This document shows, in pieces, positions 28,222-37,438 of a DNA stretch of 64,000 nt. Within the stretch, counting starts at the first letter, position 1. Every line of letters starts with the position of its first letter. The stretch lies in assembly GCF_004519335.1 (NCBI RefSeq), contig NZ_SOZD01000004.1, positions 248,001 to 312,000 on the forward strand, written 5' to 3'. The notes beneath the pieces are model-generated. The model was not told the origin of the DNA. It was given only the letters and a program-made list of their open reading frames with translations, and searched no databases. A program made the translations under genes and the position numbers. This DNA comes from Jiella endophytica (lineage in GTDB: Bacteria > Pseudomonadota > Alphaproteobacteria > Rhizobiales > Rhizobiaceae).

Positions 28222-29531
28222 GGCTGCGAAGCCGGCAGCGTTTCGGACGCGATCTTCGGCCGCGCGCGAGTGCCGGCGTCATCGCGCTCCGTCGAGAGGG
28301 ACTTGCGCATGGCCCGGCTGACCCCGTCGGGCGAGGCTCCGGGATCGGGCCGGAGCGCCTTTTCGCCCTTTGCGGGATCGCCACGGCCATTCCTCACGGG
28401 GCCGGAGGCGGCATGCACCGGTCGGTCGCCGGTGCCGCGGCCGAACAGCCGATCGTAGCGGCTGTTGTCGCCGGGCTTGACCTCGTAGCAGGTCTTCGCC
28501 GCCACCGGCCGGCCCGCACCGATGAGCTGGCTGACGGTGACGAAGCGATAGCCCTTCGCCTTCAGCGCCGCTACGAGCTGCGGCACCGCCTCGGCGGTAT
28601 GCCAGCCGCGGCCATTGGCATGCATGACGACGATCGAGCCGGGCTTCACCTGGTTCGCCACCGTCCGCTCGATCGACCGGGCGGAGGTGCCCTTGCCGGG
28701 ATCGCCGGTGACGACGTCCCACTGCACCGCCGCGAGCCCTGCGGCGTTGACGGCGGCGAGCGACTCGGCGCTGCAGGTGCCATAGGGATAGCGGAAGGCG
28801 CGGATGGCGAGCGGGATGCGGCGCATCTCGGCGGCGCCGGCAGCCAGCGCGCAGGGCTTTTCGAAAAGCCGGTCCAGCGTCAGCTCGTATTCGGCCTGGG
28901 TGAAGTCGATCTGGTCCTGCATGTCCTGGCCGGTCAGAACGCGCATATTGCCGTGGGTCCAGGCATGGTTGCCGGCCTCGAACAGCGGATCGGCGATGAT
29001 CTGCATCGCCCGCTCCTGATGGGTGGCCATCCATTTGCCGCCGAGGAAGAAGGTGGCGGCAACGCCGCTCGCCCTCAGATAGTCGACGATCGCGCCATCA
29101 TAGCCGGCTTTCTCGTTGTTCTGCTCACAGACGTCGAAAGTGAGCGCGACGAGCTTCTCGCCGCCCGTATCGACGTGGCGGATCGAGTTCTGCTCGGCAG
29201 CGGGCAGTGGCGGCGAGGAAAGCTGCGGGCGAAGGCGCGGGGGCGGGCCGAGCCGGACATCAGGCCCGCGGTGGGTGATCGCCTTTTCTGCAGCGCCCTT
29301 CGAGGCGAGTTCCGCGGGGCTCCAGCAGGCGGTCAGGATCGCCTCGGAGCCGAAGGACAGCGGTCTTTGCCGCCCCGCCAGCGCGTAGAGCTGGTCGAGG
29401 AGCAGGCTGCGCGGCTCCTCGCCGGCCCGGACAGGTGTCTGCTGCGCCATCGCCGGCGATGCGACGAGGGGGGCAAGGAACAGCGCGGCCATAGCTGTGC
29501 CACGGGCGCTGCGGCGGAAACGGGCGATCAT
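28218..29531 (-). CDS. Secreted polysaccharide deacetylase (NodB domain)
   Basis: 437 aa. Signal peptide ending SPAMA-Q (about residue 29), so the product is exported. NodB domain about 120-330: metal-binding ALTFDVCEQNNEK (the TFDD motif appears as TFDV, with the second Asp replaced by Val), GNHAWTHGNMR (His pair) and FRYPYGTCSAESL. Substitution in the first motif is common in one exported subgroup, but activity is not certain. The C-terminal 80 residues are low-complexity and basic. It probably removes acetyl groups from an envelope or external glycan. Confidence 0.87.
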   Translation of the reverse strand: MIARFRRSARGTAMAALFLAPLVASPAMAQQTPVRAGEEPRSLLLDQLYALAGRQRPLSFGSEAILTACWSPAELASKGAAEKAITHRGPDVRLGPPPRLRPQLSSPPLPAAEQNSIRHVDTGGEKLVALTFDVCEQNNEKAGYDGAIVDYLRASGVAATFFLGGKWMATHQERAMQIIADPLFEAGNHAWTHGNMRVLTGQDMQDQIDFTQAEYELTLDRLFEKPCALAAGAAEMRRIPLAIRAFRYPYGTCSAESLAAVNAAGLAAVQWDVVTGDPGKGTSARSIERTVANQVKPGSIVVMHANGRGWHTAEAVPQLVAALKAKGYRFVTVSQLIGAGRPVAAKTCYEVKPGDNSRYDRLFGRGTGDRPVHAASGPVRNGRGDPAKGEKALRPDPGASPDGVSRAMRKSLSTERDDAGTRARPKIASETLPASQP

Positions 29532-29693
29532 CGGCTATGGTCCGCGGTTGATGCTTCGCCGCAATCGCGCCCGAAAGCCGACGAAATTGCGGTCGAGCCC
29601 CACCGGGCGGACCGTACTCCGGCTAATCGTCGACGGCCTGTTGCCGGAAGGTCAGATGCGGTTGGACCGGCGCCCGGATCGTCTCCCCCGACG

Positions 29694-30128
29694 CTACGGC
29701 TGGATCGCGACAAAGCCTTCCTGGACGAGTTGCACGAGGCGCAGATTGGCGCCGGAATTGACGGCGATCTCCGGCAGGAAATCGGCGTTCACCCAGCCAT
29801 TCTCCCGCGCGGTCTGGGCGCAGACCTCGAAACGCGTGCCCTGCCCGGCTTCGGCGGCGATCATGGTCTTGTAGGGGTTGCCGGCGGAAGTCTTCTGATC
29901 GCGGTCATAGGCGGCATCGTTCAGGGAGAGATAGCCCATGGCGCCGTGGAAGATCGCGATCGCTTCCAGCGGGGTATCGTCTTCGACATAGAAGGCCCGC
30001 ATCAGCTGGATGAATTTCAGCCCGATCGGCTCGCCGCCGGCAAAGGCGGTGTGGTCGAGGTTGAAGACGACGCGGGACGGCCGCGGGTGGACGACGACGT
30101 CGATGTGAAGGTCGGAGGTGGCAGTCAT
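29694..30128 (-). CDS. DsrE-family protein
   Basis: 144 aa. DsrE-like fold: RVVFNLDHTAFAGGEPIGLK, IAIFHGAMGYLSLND and TRFEVCAQTARENGWV, with the single conserved Cys at about 103 where DsrE proteins carry their sulfur-accepting Cys. LVQLVQEGFVAIQP is the usual C-terminal strand. GAGG lies 7 bases before the ATG. It stands alone between the deacetylase and the racemase-like genes; it may handle reactive sulfur, but nothing nearby confirms that. Confidence 0.82.
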   Translation of the reverse strand: MTATSDLHIDVVVHPRPSRVVFNLDHTAFAGGEPIGLKFIQLMRAFYVEDDTPLEAIAIFHGAMGYLSLNDAAYDRDQKTSAGNPYKTMIAAEAGQGTRFEVCAQTARENGWVNADFLPEIAVNSGANLRLVQLVQEGFVAIQP

Positions 30129-30293
30129 GGATCGACCTCGTGCCGGTTGAGAGCGCGAAGTCTGCCCCGCATGCAACCCTGTGGCAAGAGGATTGCATGC
30201 AACCATGACGCGGCCGGCGGTCTCGGACCGTCGCCCCAGGCGCCGCGCGGGCGATACCAGCGACAGGGAGAGCGATCTCCCGGTCGACTGCTC

Positions 30294-31052
30294 TCAGGCC
30301 TTGGCGGCAGCTGCGACGATCCCGTGGACGAGATCGTCCTTCCTCAGGGTCGGCTCGGGATAGGCCCGGCGCGAATGGGTGAGGCCAAGGGCGACCAGCG
30401 TCTCGGCGAGCTTGTACGAGAACGGCCCCGGATTGATCAGCGGCACCGGCAGACGCTCGGCAAGATAGGCGGCGGCCTGATGCATGGTCGTCGAGCCGAG
30501 GCAGATCACGTCGGCGCCGTCCTCCTCGACGCAGCGCATGGCGACGTCGAGCATCACCGGGAAGGTCGCATCCTCCTTGCCCTCGGTGAGGTTGACGAAA
30601 TCCGGCTCGACATCGAAGGAGCGCACCGAGGCGCATTGCCGCTCGAAGCCGTAGTCACGGATGACCTTGGCGTATCTCGGCAGTGCCGGCTTCCACTGGG
30701 CGAGGACAGAGAATTTCGCCCCGAGGGTGAGCGCATAAAGCATCGAGGCCTTGCCCGGCCCGACGACGGGAATCGACAGCACCGAACGGAGCGCCGCCAT
30801 GCCGCTATCCGACATGGTGTCGATGACGACGGCGTCGAAGCCTTCTTCCTCGGCGGAAAGGCCCGCCTCGTAGATGCCGAGATCCATGACCAGCCAGTCG
30901 TGCGGGCTCATGAAGGAGGTGGGGCCGATCTTCACCGGCCGGAAGACCAGCTCGGTGTCCGGGTCGAGCTCGACATGGCCGGTCTGGGCGGCGCGGCGCT
31001 TCACGCCCTCTTCGTCGAGGGGGAAGGGATTGAGAACGAGGATCTTCGGCAT
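30294..31052 (-). CDS. Asp/Glu/hydantoin racemase-fold protein (paralogue 2)
   Basis: 252 aa. Fold of the cofactor-independent racemases, but both catalytic Cys positions look replaced. VVIDTMSDSGM has Thr79 where the family has the ACxxDPG Cys. VICLGSTTM has Ser187 where LGCAGM is usual, although a Cys lies three residues before it (184). It is about half identical by eye to the next protein upstream. It closes the hydantoinase operon (12 bases after its paralogue). Racemase, maleate-isomerase and decarboxylase roles all occur in this fold; the reaction here is unknown. Confidence 0.78.
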   Translation of the reverse strand: MPKILVLNPFPLDEEGVKRRAAQTGHVELDPDTELVFRPVKIGPTSFMSPHDWLVMDLGIYEAGLSAEEEGFDAVVIDTMSDSGMAALRSVLSIPVVGPGKASMLYALTLGAKFSVLAQWKPALPRYAKVIRDYGFERQCASVRSFDVEPDFVNLTEGKEDATFPVMLDVAMRCVEEDGADVICLGSTTMHQAAAYLAERLPVPLINPGPFSYKLAETLVALGLTHSRRAYPEPTLRKDDLVHGIVAAAAKA

Positions 31053-31064
31053 GGGTCGTTCTCC

Positions 31065-31829
31065 TCAGTTTCGCACCGCAGCGCCCATCGCCTCGAAGAG
31101 GTCGAGGCGGGGGACGAGCGGCGCCGGATAGGTGGTCTTGGAATGGGACAGCTTCAGGCGGATCGCCGCATCGGCGAGCCGGTAGGTCAGCGGCCCCGGA
31201 TTGATCACCGGCACCGGCAGATTGGCGGCGAGATGGGCATGGGCCTCGTGCATCGTCGTCGAGCCGAGGATGATCACGTCGGCCCGGTCCTCCTCGACGC
31301 AGCGCCGCGCGGTTGCGAGCAGGACCGGGAAGACCTCCTCTTCGCGGCCGGAAAGCAGCGACTGATTGTTCGGCTGCAGGTCGGCCGAGCGCATCGAGGC
31401 GCATTTGCCCTGAAGGCCGAGTTCGGCGAGGGTCTTTTCGTAGAGCGGGCGCCAGCGGTCCCACATGGAGACGAAGGAAAACCGCTCGCCGAGCATCAGC
31501 GCCAAAAGGATCGCATGGCGCCCGGCGCCGATGACCGGGATGGAGAGGATCGAGCGCAGCGCCGTCATGCCACTGTCCGATACCGTGTCGATGCAGACCG
31601 CGTCGTATCCCTCCGCCTCGGCCCGCCGGCCGGCTTCCACCATGCCGATGTCGGCGATCAGCATGTCCTGCTGGCTGACGTAGTTTATGGGCGCGATGGC
31701 GACGGGGCGAAAGTCGAAGGCGATGTCCGGCCCGAGCTTCACCGCCTGCATCTGCGCCCGGCGTTTTTCGAGATTGTCGGCGTCCATCGGGAAGGGCACG
31801 AGGACGAGGACACGGCGTGGATCGGGCAT
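31065..31829 (-). CDS. Asp/Glu/hydantoin racemase-fold protein (paralogue 1)
   Basis: 254 aa, with the same architecture as the neighbouring paralogue: VCIDTVSDSGMTALRSILSI and VIILGSTTMHEAHAHLA. Here too the two catalytic Cys positions are Thr and Ser, and the extra Cys of the neighbour is Ile. Conserved substitutions in both copies suggest a distinct subfamily rather than decay. It is separated from the isochorismatase-like gene by repeat B1, but probably belongs to the same transcript. Confidence 0.78.
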   Translation of the reverse strand: MPDPRRVLVLVPFPMDADNLEKRRAQMQAVKLGPDIAFDFRPVAIAPINYVSQQDMLIADIGMVEAGRRAEAEGYDAVCIDTVSDSGMTALRSILSIPVIGAGRHAILLALMLGERFSFVSMWDRWRPLYEKTLAELGLQGKCASMRSADLQPNNQSLLSGREEEVFPVLLATARRCVEEDRADVIILGSTTMHEAHAHLAANLPVPVINPGPLTYRLADAAIRLKLSHSKTTYPAPLVPRLDLFEAMGAAVRN

Positions 31830-31874
31830 GGGGTGCTCCTCAGGTTGATGATCGGTTCAGCGGCGGACGAGGAA

Positions 31875-32096
31875 GGCGCCCTCTCTCCCCCTTGCGGGAG
31901 AGAAAGCGATTTCATCGTCTTGGCGAAGCCAAGTGATAGAAATCGCAAGTGAGGGGTTGCACAGGGTCAATCCGCAGTAATGGCAGAAGCTGAAGCGGTG
32001 GCCCCCCTCTCTTGTCATTCTCAAGGTTTGGATCTCGCTCCGCTCGACCCAATTCCTTGGAATGACTTTCTCTCCCTCAAGGGAGAGAGGGGCGCC
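31875..32096. repeat. MITE-like repeat, family B, copy 1
   Basis: About 220 bp bounded by GGCGCCCTCTCTCCC and its inverse GGGAGAGAGGGGCGCC. The left end contains CTCTCCCCCTTGCGGGAGAG, the right end a CTCTCCCTCAAGGGAGAG hairpin. The interior differs from copy 2. It fills the gap between the isochorismatase-like and racemase-like genes. Confidence 0.8.
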
Positions 32097-32112
32097 GCGC
32101 CGTATGAGCGCT

Positions 32113-32715
32113 CTACAGCCCTTCCAAAACCATCTTAATCGTCGCAATCTCCGCCACCGGCTTCAGCCCGGCGATCGCCTCGTCATGGGTCGCTCGCGAA
32201 AACGCCGCGCAGCCGTCCTCAAGCACCGTCACGCCGAGGTCGCGGACATGGGCCTCGCGCACCGTCGAGGCGACGCCGCCATTGGTGACGATGCCGCCGA
32301 CCGTCAGATGCTCGACGCCGGATTTTCTCAGAACCCATTCGAGCCGCGACATGTAGAAGGCCGAGAACGCCACCTTCTCGACGGCGATGTCGGCGGGTGC
32401 GAGTTCGTCAACAAGCTGCTGTCCCCAGCCGCCTGGCAGGAAATCGCCCTTGCCGATGAAGGGGCGCAGCTTCTTCAGATGCGGCGAGACGATCGGCTCG
32501 CCGCCACGGCCCGGCACAAGGGTGAAGAGCGTTGCGACGACGAGACCACCCTTCGCCCGGAACGCTTCGACAAGCGGCTTCAGCCGGGCCGGCAGGGCCG
32601 CGATGTCGGCGCTCTTCGCGCCGCCGCGCGCATAGGCGCCATTGGGATGGATGAAGTCGTTCTGCAGATCGACGAGGAGCAGCGCGCGTTTGTCGATCGA
32701 GGGAGTCCCGCTCAT
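32113..32715 (-). CDS. Isochorismatase-fold hydrolase lacking the nucleophile Cys
   Basis: 200 aa. The catalytic Asp is D16 (LLVDLQNDF) and the Lys is K114 (IAVEKVAFSAFY). The motif that normally carries the Cys reads GGIVTNGGVASTVREA, with Gly147 in the Cys position. Amidohydrolases of this fold (N-carbamoylsarcosine amidase, maleamate amidase, nicotinamidase) need that Cys; isochorismatases such as EntB work without one. It may therefore catalyse ether or other hydrolysis, or be inactive. Its start overlaps the hyuA stop (ATGA). Confidence 0.83.
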   Translation of the reverse strand: MSGTPSIDKRALLLVDLQNDFIHPNGAYARGGAKSADIAALPARLKPLVEAFRAKGGLVVATLFTLVPGRGGEPIVSPHLKKLRPFIGKGDFLPGGWGQQLVDELAPADIAVEKVAFSAFYMSRLEWVLRKSGVEHLTVGGIVTNGGVASTVREAHVRDLGVTVLEDGCAAFSRATHDEAIAGLKPVAEIATIKMVLEGL

Positions 32716-34778
32716 GACACGTCCTTCGCTGCGCGGCGTTCGAGGATAAGATTGCCGAAATCGTCGACCCGGGCCGTCAGGTCGGGATCGACGACCGTTG
32801 TGGCGTCCGCCTGTTCGAGGATCGCCGGTCCCTCGACGATGGCGCCGACCGGCAGGGCCAGCCGGTCGTAGACGGCGGTATCGTGCCAGGCGCCGTCGAA
32901 CCAGACAGGCCGCGCCTCGCGCCGCGCCGCATCGACAGTGGTGCCAGGTTCGGGCGCCAGCGCCGAAAGATCGAAACGCGGGCGCCGGCCGATGGCGGCG
33001 GTCCGCAGGTTGACGATCCTGGCGTCGATGCCGGTGAGAAGCCGGCTGAAGGTCTTCTGATAGGCAGTCTCGAAGGCCGCCTTGATGTCGCCTGCCGTCA
33101 GCCCCTCGGCCGCCTCGCCCGGCAGCGGCACGGCGATGGTGTGGGTCTGGCCGAGATAGTGCATGTCGAGCTCGAACTGCGTGTCGACGCTGTCGGTGGC
33201 GAGCCCCGCCGCCTCGACCACCGCCCTCGCCTCCGCCGCCTCGGCCTTCATGCGCCCGGAAAGCGCCTCGGCATCGAGGGAGGACAGGAGGAGATTGACG
33301 GTCTGCACCTGGTCGTGGCGGACATCGGCGATGACGCAGCCGAGCGCCGAGGTGACGCCGGGAAAGCGCGGCACCAAAGCCGCCTTCAGGCCGACATCCT
33401 TGATCAGCGCGCCGGCATGGAGCGCGCCGCCGCCGCCGAAGGGCACCGCAGCAAAGTCGGCCGGGTCGTGGCCGCGCTCGATCGAGACGAGGCGAATGGC
33501 GCCGGCCATCTTGTCGTCGGCGATGCGCACGATCGCCTCGGCCGCGTCCATCACCCCGAGCCCCAGCGGCCCGGCGACATGGCTCGCGATGGCGGCCTTG
33601 GCAGCCTCGACATCGAGGCGGTTGCCCTTGCCGCCGATCGGCCGCTCGGCATTGATCCGGCCGAGTACGACATTGGCGTCGGTGAGTGTCGGCCGGTCAT
33701 TGCCCTGACCGTAGCAGACCGGGCCGGGCCGCGAGCCGGCGCTTTCCGGGCCGACCTGCAAAAGCCCGCCGGCATCGACATGAGCGATCGAACCGCCCCC
33801 TGCCCCGATCGTCGAGATCTCGATCATCGGAGTGCGGATGACGAGGCCGAAATCGATCGTCGTCTGGGCGGCGAGCGCGGTCTCACCGCCGGCGACCAGC
33901 GACACGTCGAAGGAGGTGCCGCCGAGATCGCCGGTAATGACATTGGGAAAGCCCGCCGCTTCCGAGATCGCCGCAGCGGCGATGACGCCCGCGGCCGGCC
34001 CCGACAGCGCCGTGCGCACCGGCAGCCGGCGGGCCGTCGCAGTCGACATCACGCCGCCATTCGACTGGACGATGTGGAACTTGCCTGTGAAGCCATCGTC
34101 CTTCAGCGCCGCGTCGAGCTTGCCGAGATAGCCGCCGACGACCGGCTGGAGATAGGCATTGAGCACGGTCGTGGAGGTCCGCTCGAACTCGCGGATCTCC
34201 GGCAGGATCTGGCTCGAGGCGACGATGTCGTCGTTCGGCCAGACGGCCTTCGCAGCTTCCAGCGCCGCGATTTCGTTGCCGGGATCGGCATAGGCATTGA
34301 CGAAGACGATCGCCAGCGCCTCGGCGCCCTTTTCGAGCAGCGCCTCGGCGACCGCCCTCACTTGGGCGGGATCGACCGCCTTCCGGACGGTGCCGTCGGC
34401 GAGCACCCGCTCGTCGACCTCCAGCCGAAAATCCCGATCGACGACGGGGACGAAGTCGCCCCACAGGCCCCAGGTGTTGCGGCGGTCGCGCCGGCGCATC
34501 TCGAGAACGTCGCGAAAGCCGCGGGTGGTGATGAGGCCGACCTTCGCGCCCTTGCGTTCGAGCAGCGCATTGGTGCCGACGGTTGTGCCGTGGACGACGG
34601 AGGAGAGATCGGAAAGCTGCCCGAAGCTCTTCAGGCCCTCGATGAAACCGACCGCCTCGTCGCCGCGATTGGACGAGACCTTGGCGGTGCGGAAAGCACC
34701 GGCGCCTTCGTCATAGTAGAACAGATCGGTGAAGGTGCCGCCGACATCGACGCCGACGATCCTGCCGAGAGTGCTCAT
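32712..34778 (-). CDS. hyuA: Hydantoinase/oxoprolinase HyuA subunit
   Basis: 688 aa. Begins RIVGVDVGGTFTDLFYYDEG, the actin-like ATP-binding start of HyuA. Then VVHGTTVGTNALLERKGAKV, LSGPAAGVIAAAAI and DLGGTSFDVSLV, which are ATPase-fold phosphate motifs. The C-terminal part matches hydantoinase A. With HyuB it forms an ATP-dependent cyclic-amide hydrolase (N-methylhydantoinase, 5-oxoprolinase and acetophenone-carboxylase relatives). Overlaps hyuB by four bases. The true ring substrate is unknown. Confidence 0.92.
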   Translation of the reverse strand: MSTLGRIVGVDVGGTFTDLFYYDEGAGAFRTAKVSSNRGDEAVGFIEGLKSFGQLSDLSSVVHGTTVGTNALLERKGAKVGLITTRGFRDVLEMRRRDRRNTWGLWGDFVPVVDRDFRLEVDERVLADGTVRKAVDPAQVRAVAEALLEKGAEALAIVFVNAYADPGNEIAALEAAKAVWPNDDIVASSQILPEIREFERTSTTVLNAYLQPVVGGYLGKLDAALKDDGFTGKFHIVQSNGGVMSTATARRLPVRTALSGPAAGVIAAAAISEAAGFPNVITGDLGGTSFDVSLVAGGETALAAQTTIDFGLVIRTPMIEISTIGAGGGSIAHVDAGGLLQVGPESAGSRPGPVCYGQGNDRPTLTDANVVLGRINAERPIGGKGNRLDVEAAKAAIASHVAGPLGLGVMDAAEAIVRIADDKMAGAIRLVSIERGHDPADFAAVPFGGGGALHAGALIKDVGLKAALVPRFPGVTSALGCVIADVRHDQVQTVNLLLSSLDAEALSGRMKAEAAEARAVVEAAGLATDSVDTQFELDMHYLGQTHTIAVPLPGEAAEGLTAGDIKAAFETAYQKTFSRLLTGIDARIVNLRTAAIGRRPRFDLSALAPEPGTTVDAARREARPVWFDGAWHDTAVYDRLALPVGAIVEGPAILEQADATTVVDPDLTARVDDFGNLILERRAAKDVS

Positions 34779-36508
34779 GCCGAAACTCCCTGCCGAAGCT
34801 CGGCGGTCTTCACCGCGTCGAGGGAGAGATCGTCGGCGAGTGCGACGCCGTAGTCTCGCGCAGCCGCCTCGCGGCTGACATAGCCGAGCCGCACGTCCCG
34901 TGCGACCTGCGCGGAGGGGCGGGTCTTGGGGTCGCGCCAGCCGCCGCCACCCGGCGTTTCGAGCCGCACCCGCTCGCCGGCCCTGACCTTCACGTCGGTG
35001 ATCTTCGAGACCATGGGCGGCGAGCGCGTCTCCTCGCCCTCCTGCCAGGAAAAGCGGTTGAGCGCCGCGGCCATGCCGCCCGAAACGCCGAAGGGCGCCG
35101 CCTTGCCGCGCTCGCCGAGCAGCGCGACGTCGCTGTCGGTCAGCATCTCGATCTCGTAGACCGCGCCGAGGCCTCCGCGATGCTCGCCCGCCCCGGCAGA
35201 ATCCGGCCGCAGCGCCCACTGCGTGAACATCACCGGATAGGCCGCCTCGAGAATCTCCAAAGGCGGGATCGTCGCCGTCGAGATCGGGTTGTTGGCGTGG
35301 TTCAGCCCGTCGCTTTCGGGATTGCCGCCCATGCCGCCGCCGAAGAAGGAGAACATCACGAAGCGGCTGTCGTCCGCCCGGTTGCCGGCAATCGACAACG
35401 CGTTGATCGTGCCGAAGGGCGCCGCTGTCGCGCGGGATGGGTCGGCCTTGGCGAGCGCGCCGAGCATGACGCCGATCAGCCGCAGGATCGTCTCGGTATA
35501 GCCGGCCATCGGCTTCGGCGCCCTGGCGGCGAGCAGCGTCGTCTCAGGGACGACAAACTTGATCGGGCGAAGGCAGCCGGCATTGGCCGGAACGTCGGTG
35601 AAGATGTGTTTCAGCGCGACATAGCAGGCGGCGACCGTCGTCGCGTAGGAGATGTTGATCGGCCCCTGTGCCGGCGGCGAAGAGCGCGAGAAGTCCAGCG
35701 TCATCTCTTCGCCGGCAATCGTCACGTCGAGGGCGACGGTGAGTTCCTCATCGACGATGCCGTCATTGTCGAGAACGTCCTCGAAGGCATAGGAGCCGTC
35801 GGGAAGTGTCGCGATGGCAGCCCGCATCATCGCCTCCGCCCGGTCCGAAAAGGCATCGAGTGCCGTTGAGACGACCGCTTCGCCATACTGGTCGAGCAGG
35901 GCGGCGAAGCGCTTCTCGCCGAGGTCGAGGGCGTTGAGCTGGCCGTTGAGATCGCCCCAGTTGGAGGCCGGCACCCGGGAATTTGCGGCCAGGATGTCGA
36001 CGATATCCTGGTTGAGCGTCCCGGCGGTGATCAGCTTCACCGGCGGCAGGCGCATGCCCTCCTGAAAGCTTTCGGTCGCCTTGGGGTTATAGCCGCCGGC
36101 GACGTTGCCGCCGATGTCGAGCCAGTGGCCGACCGAGGCGAGCCAGGCGAACAGCGCGCCATTGCGGAATACCGGCCGCACCAGGCGGAAATCGTTGAGG
36201 TGGGTGCCGCCGCAATAGGGATCGTTGAAGAGGAAGGTGTCGCCGGGGGCGAGGCCGCCCTCGCGGTTCACCTTCTCGATCACCGCCTGGACCGCAAAGC
36301 TCATGGCGCCGACGAAGATCGGCAGGCCGCTGGTGCCCTGGACGAGGGTGGCGCCGGTGCTCGCGTGATAAAGGCCGTGACAGGCGTCCTTGGCCTCGGC
36401 GATGATCGGATTGAAGGCCGAGCGGCAGAGGGTCGCGTCCATCTCGTCGGCGATCTGCTCCAGCCGCCCCTTCAGGACCGCAAGGGTGACGGGATCGATG
36501 GCGCTCAT
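34775..36508 (-). CDS. hyuB: Hydantoinase B/oxoprolinase HyuB subunit
   Basis: 577 aa, normal for HyuB. Starts IDPVTLAVLKGRLEQIADEM, then GDTFLFNDPYCGGTHLNDFR, INISYATTVAACYVALKHIF and RGGLGAVYEIEML: the standard HyuB series, including Asp/His metal-site residues in NDPYCGGTHLND. Translationally coupled to hyuA and overlapping the PEP-mutase-type gene upstream by four bases. Confidence 0.92.
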   Translation of the reverse strand: MSAIDPVTLAVLKGRLEQIADEMDATLCRSAFNPIIAEAKDACHGLYHASTGATLVQGTSGLPIFVGAMSFAVQAVIEKVNREGGLAPGDTFLFNDPYCGGTHLNDFRLVRPVFRNGALFAWLASVGHWLDIGGNVAGGYNPKATESFQEGMRLPPVKLITAGTLNQDIVDILAANSRVPASNWGDLNGQLNALDLGEKRFAALLDQYGEAVVSTALDAFSDRAEAMMRAAIATLPDGSYAFEDVLDNDGIVDEELTVALDVTIAGEEMTLDFSRSSPPAQGPINISYATTVAACYVALKHIFTDVPANAGCLRPIKFVVPETTLLAARAPKPMAGYTETILRLIGVMLGALAKADPSRATAAPFGTINALSIAGNRADDSRFVMFSFFGGGMGGNPESDGLNHANNPISTATIPPLEILEAAYPVMFTQWALRPDSAGAGEHRGGLGAVYEIEMLTDSDVALLGERGKAAPFGVSGGMAAALNRFSWQEGEETRSPPMVSKITDVKVRAGERVRLETPGGGGWRDPKTRPSAQVARDVRLGYVSREAAARDYGVALADDLSLDAVKTAELRQGVSA

Positions 36509-37392
36509 TCCTCCCCCCCGGCCTTCATCCCGGCGGGGTCCTCGTAGCGCTCGCCGAGGGCGAGAAGCTCCGGCGTGCCGATCACCGCGTTGAGGCCGTC
36601 GAAGTCGAACATCCTGTCCTTGAACGGCTTGTTGGTGCGGTGCTGGTGGAGCGAGCGGTAGTAGTCCTGGGCGGTCCTGGCGATGGCGCGCACGATGCCG
36701 CCCGGAAAGATCACCACCTTGAAGCCGATCTCGCCGAGATCGTCGGCGCTCTTCAGCGGTGTCGATCCACCCTCGACCATGTTGGCGAGCAGCGGCAGAC
36801 GGCGCGAGAAGCGGGTTGCAATGCCCAACACTTCAGCCTCGTCGCGCGGCGCCTCGACGAAGAGGATGTCAGCGCCCGCTTCGACATAGCGTTCGGCCCG
36901 CTCGATCGCGGCATCGAAGCCATCGACCGCGATCGCGTCGGTGCGGGCGACGATCAGCGTCTCCTCGCTCTTGCGGGCGTCGACCGCCGCCTTGATCTTG
37001 CCGACCATCTCGCCGCAGGTGACGAGCTTCTTGCCGGAGAGGTGGCCGCAGCGCTTCGGCAGGCTCTGGTCTTCGAGCTGCAGGGCGCTCGCCCCGGCCC
37101 GCTCGTAGAGCCTGACGGTGCGCTGGACATTGAGGGCGTTGCCATGGCCGTTGTCGGCGTCGACGATCATCGGCGTCTCCACCCGGTCGCGCACCAGTTG
37201 GATCGTCTCGGTCATCTCGCTCATCGTCGCAAGGCCGATGTCGGAGCGGCCGAGCCGCGTATAGGCGACGCCGGCACCAGAGAGATAGAGGGCCTCGAAG
37301 CCGGCATCGGTGGCGATCAGCGCGGTCAGCGGATCGTAGACGCCGGGGGCGACGACGACGCCGTCCCGTGACAGTCTGGCTTTGAGGGACAT
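36505..37392 (-). CDS. Isocitrate lyase/PEP mutase-family lyase
   Basis: 295 aa. TIM barrel of the family: VVVAPGVYDPLTALIATDAG, metal-binding PMIVDADNGHGNAL, EDQSLPKRCGHLSGKKL with the catalytic-loop KRCGH Cys retained (as in isocitrate and methylisocitrate lyases), and IVARTDAIAV. It is likely a C-C lyase on a 2-hydroxy acid such as a 2-alkylmalate or oxaloacetate derivative. AAGGAAACTGCCC precedes the ATG. It sits between the transporter and hyuB, so it probably cleaves a pathway intermediate. Confidence 0.88.
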   Translation of the reverse strand: MSLKARLSRDGVVVAPGVYDPLTALIATDAGFEALYLSGAGVAYTRLGRSDIGLATMSEMTETIQLVRDRVETPMIVDADNGHGNALNVQRTVRLYERAGASALQLEDQSLPKRCGHLSGKKLVTCGEMVGKIKAAVDARKSEETLIVARTDAIAVDGFDAAIERAERYVEAGADILFVEAPRDEAEVLGIATRFSRRLPLLANMVEGGSTPLKSADDLGEIGFKVVIFPGGIVRAIARTAQDYYRSLHQHRTNKPFKDRMFDFDGLNAVIGTPELLALGERYEDPAGMKAGGEE

Positions 37393-37438
37393 GGGCAGTT
37401 TCCTTGTCTTTTGTCGGCCGCGGGGAGCGGCCCTTATG

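Noticed and set aside
28056-31952. Long plus-strand open frame across the deacetylase, DsrE and racemase genes
   Set aside because: Antisense to four recognisable genes, without a ribosome site or any known motif.
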